Assembly: GCF_026241165.1 (NCBI RefSeq)
Contig: NZ_JAPFQN010000011.1
Location: forward strand, 124,001-188,000
Direction of reading: 5' to 3'
DNA length: 64,000 nucleotides
Origin: Mangrovivirga halotolerans
GTDB lineage: Bacteria; Bacteroidota; Bacteroidia; Cytophagales; Cyclobacteriaceae
The first letter of the stretch is position 1; each line of letters begins with the position of its first letter. The position numbers and the translations under genes are program-made. The notes beneath the pieces were generated by a model that worked only from the letters and a program-made list of their open reading frames with translations, did no database searches and was not told the DNA's origin. Shown one piece after another: positions 62,984-64,000 of the stretch.

Positions 62984-64000
62984 ATGTTAAGACATTTTTT
63001 TATCTCAATTTTAATAGTATTCGGTATTTTCACTTCAAGGTCTCAAAATCTTGTAGAAATTGCTTTTGATACTACCCGGCTTTTCCAGGACAACTTTACC
63101 GGTTTTATGCTTTACGATCCGGAATCAGGTGATACCATCTATTCACTCAATGAGAAGAAATTTTTCAATCCTGCTTCCAATGTTAAGATCTTTACATTTT
63201 TTACATCTCTACAATTAATTCCTGACAGACTTGCAGCGAGTCACTATTTCTATCGTGGCGATACAGTTTATATTCAGGGCACCGGAGATCCGACTTTTTT
63301 ACATCCTGACTTTGAAGAGCAGCCACTACTTGATTTTCTAAAGGAAACGGATAAAACCATTGTCTTTTTAACAGGAAACTACGAAGGACAGCATTATGGT
63401 CCAGGCTGGGCATGGGATGATTACACCTATTTCTTTAGTAATGAAAGAGCCAGCTTCCCGGTTTGTGGAAATGCGATACGAGTTGATTTTGACAGGCTGG
63501 ATAGTTCGTTCAATGTTTATCCAAAATACTTTCTGCCTTCAACTAAACTCAACAGAAAAGGAGGCAGGGGAATTTACAGAGTTAGCCGGGATATGAAAGA
63601 TAATTCATTTACGATCTATCCTTCTATGTTTTACAATGATGATCCGGTTAATGTACCCCTGGAATACGATGATCAGGTTCTGACCTGTATACTGGAAGAT
63701 ACTCTCAGCAAACCAGTGTTTATCAGACAAACACCGCTAGAATTCATGTCTCATAATGAAGATGAAATTGTCATGAAAGGGGTGAGAAAAGATACTGTAC
63801 TAAAGAAAATGATGATCGACAGTGATAACTTCATTGCCGAGCAGCTCTTAATCAATGCTTCTTCATTTTATTCAGATAGCCTGTCAACTCAACTCATCAT
63901 TGACCTTATGCAGGATAGCCTTGCTGATCACTGGGAAAAAGCACCGATATGGAGAGATGCTAGCGGGCTATCCAGATATAACCTATTTTCTCCAATACAT
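62984..64000 (+). CDS. dacB: D-alanyl-D-alanine carboxypeptidase/PBP4 (peptidase S13), partial
   Basis: About 339 residues are seen; the 3' end runs past the window. A signal peptide (HFFISILIVFGIFTSRSQN) leads into FTGFMLYDPESGDTIYSLNE. The active-site SxxK is in NPASNVKIFT (about residue 66), the SxN motif is SDNFIAEQLL, and WRDASGLSRYNLFSP is typical for S13; the KTG motif would lie beyond the edge. It trims or cross-links peptidoglycan stems. It follows kdsB by 22 bases. Confidence 0.9.
   Translation, partial: MLRHFFISILIVFGIFTSRSQNLVEIAFDTTRLFQDNFTGFMLYDPESGDTIYSLNEKKFFNPASNVKIFTFFTSLQLIPDRLAASHYFYRGDTVYIQGTGDPTFLHPDFEEQPLLDFLKETDKTIVFLTGNYEGQHYGPGWAWDDYTYFFSNERASFPVCGNAIRVDFDRLDSSFNVYPKYFLPSTKLNRKGGRGIYRVSRDMKDNSFTIYPSMFYNDDPVNVPLEYDDQVLTCILEDTLSKPVFIRQTPLEFMSHNEDEIVMKGVRKDTVLKKMMIDSDNFIAEQLLINASSFYSDSLSTQLIIDLMQDSLADHWEKAPIWRDASGLSRYNLFSPIH

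Noticed and set aside
1-64000. tRNA, rRNA, CRISPR array, insertion sequence, prophage or integrase genes.
   Set aside because: None was recognised in the genes or gaps; no direct-repeat arrays or transposase-like proteins were seen.

Overview
The window reads as a piece of chromosome from a low-GC (roughly mid-30s percent) member of the Bacteroidota, most likely of the order Cytophagales. The signs are Bacteroidota -7 promoter elements of the form TAnnTTTG (exact upstream of the TonB receptor, rpsF and purL), almost no Shine-Dalgarno sequences, a parA-parB-DUF5683-dapB-lepB cluster, the long 668-residue IspG, the single-chain large PurL, an oversized LepB, a carboxypeptidase-regulatory-domain TonB receptor, and lipoproteins with acidic residues directly after the lipid Cys. 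The genes are mostly housekeeping. No tRNA, rRNA, insertion sequence, prophage or CRISPR array was recognised, and no gene-free stretch exceeds 300 bases.

Layout. 1-1115: 3'-truncated oligopeptide-type substrate-binding lipoprotein (minus). 1347-5867: parA, parB, DUF5683, dapB, lepB in one plus-strand run ending in a hairpin terminator. 5921-9497: ung, apaG, two methyltransferases and a coiled-coil membrane protein, closed by a 36-bp perfect-palindrome terminator. 9568-18395: a divergent accessory locus, with two endonuclease/exonuclease/phosphatase (EEP) proteins on minus, and a TonB receptor plus three acidic-N-terminus lipoproteins (one DUF5689) on plus. 18528-25198: rpsF-rpsR-rplI, then GSCFA, DUF255 and priA. 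25195-32375: a long minus-strand run (metallophosphoesterase, PAP2, SDR, ispG, DUF6728-like, MmcQ/YjbR, SGNH hydrolase, SatD-like regulator, RDD). 32460-39114: a complete RND efflux operon with its TetR regulator. 39356-47073: purL, serC, marC, rnhA, a YhhN-type protein and a glycosyltransferase. 47081-54181: a second glycosyltransferase, DUF2911, a small secreted protein behind a candidate sigma-54 promoter, trmN6, a saccharopine dehydrogenase-like protein, cdd, DUF1573 and a RecD-like helicase. 54225-64000: two Nudix proteins, a pseudopilin-like membrane protein, DUF3822, coaD, pyrE, TIGR02757, LysM/RlpA-like, DUF4905-like, NfeD-type protease, kdsB and a 3'-truncated dacB.

How the genes may work together. 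The most interesting block is 9568-18395. Two secreted EEP enzymes, a TonB receptor without a SusD partner, two paralogous lipoproteins and a DUF5689 lipoprotein look like a surface system for capturing and degrading a phosphodiester polymer or ester, with extracellular nucleic acid as the leading guess. A second candidate is 54795-56279, where a single-pass protein with a pseudopilin-like helix sits next to DUF3822, a family I recall as having an actin-like ATPase fold. That pairing resembles PilN-PilM of type IV pili in an organism group not known for such pili. Both are inferences from sequence and context.
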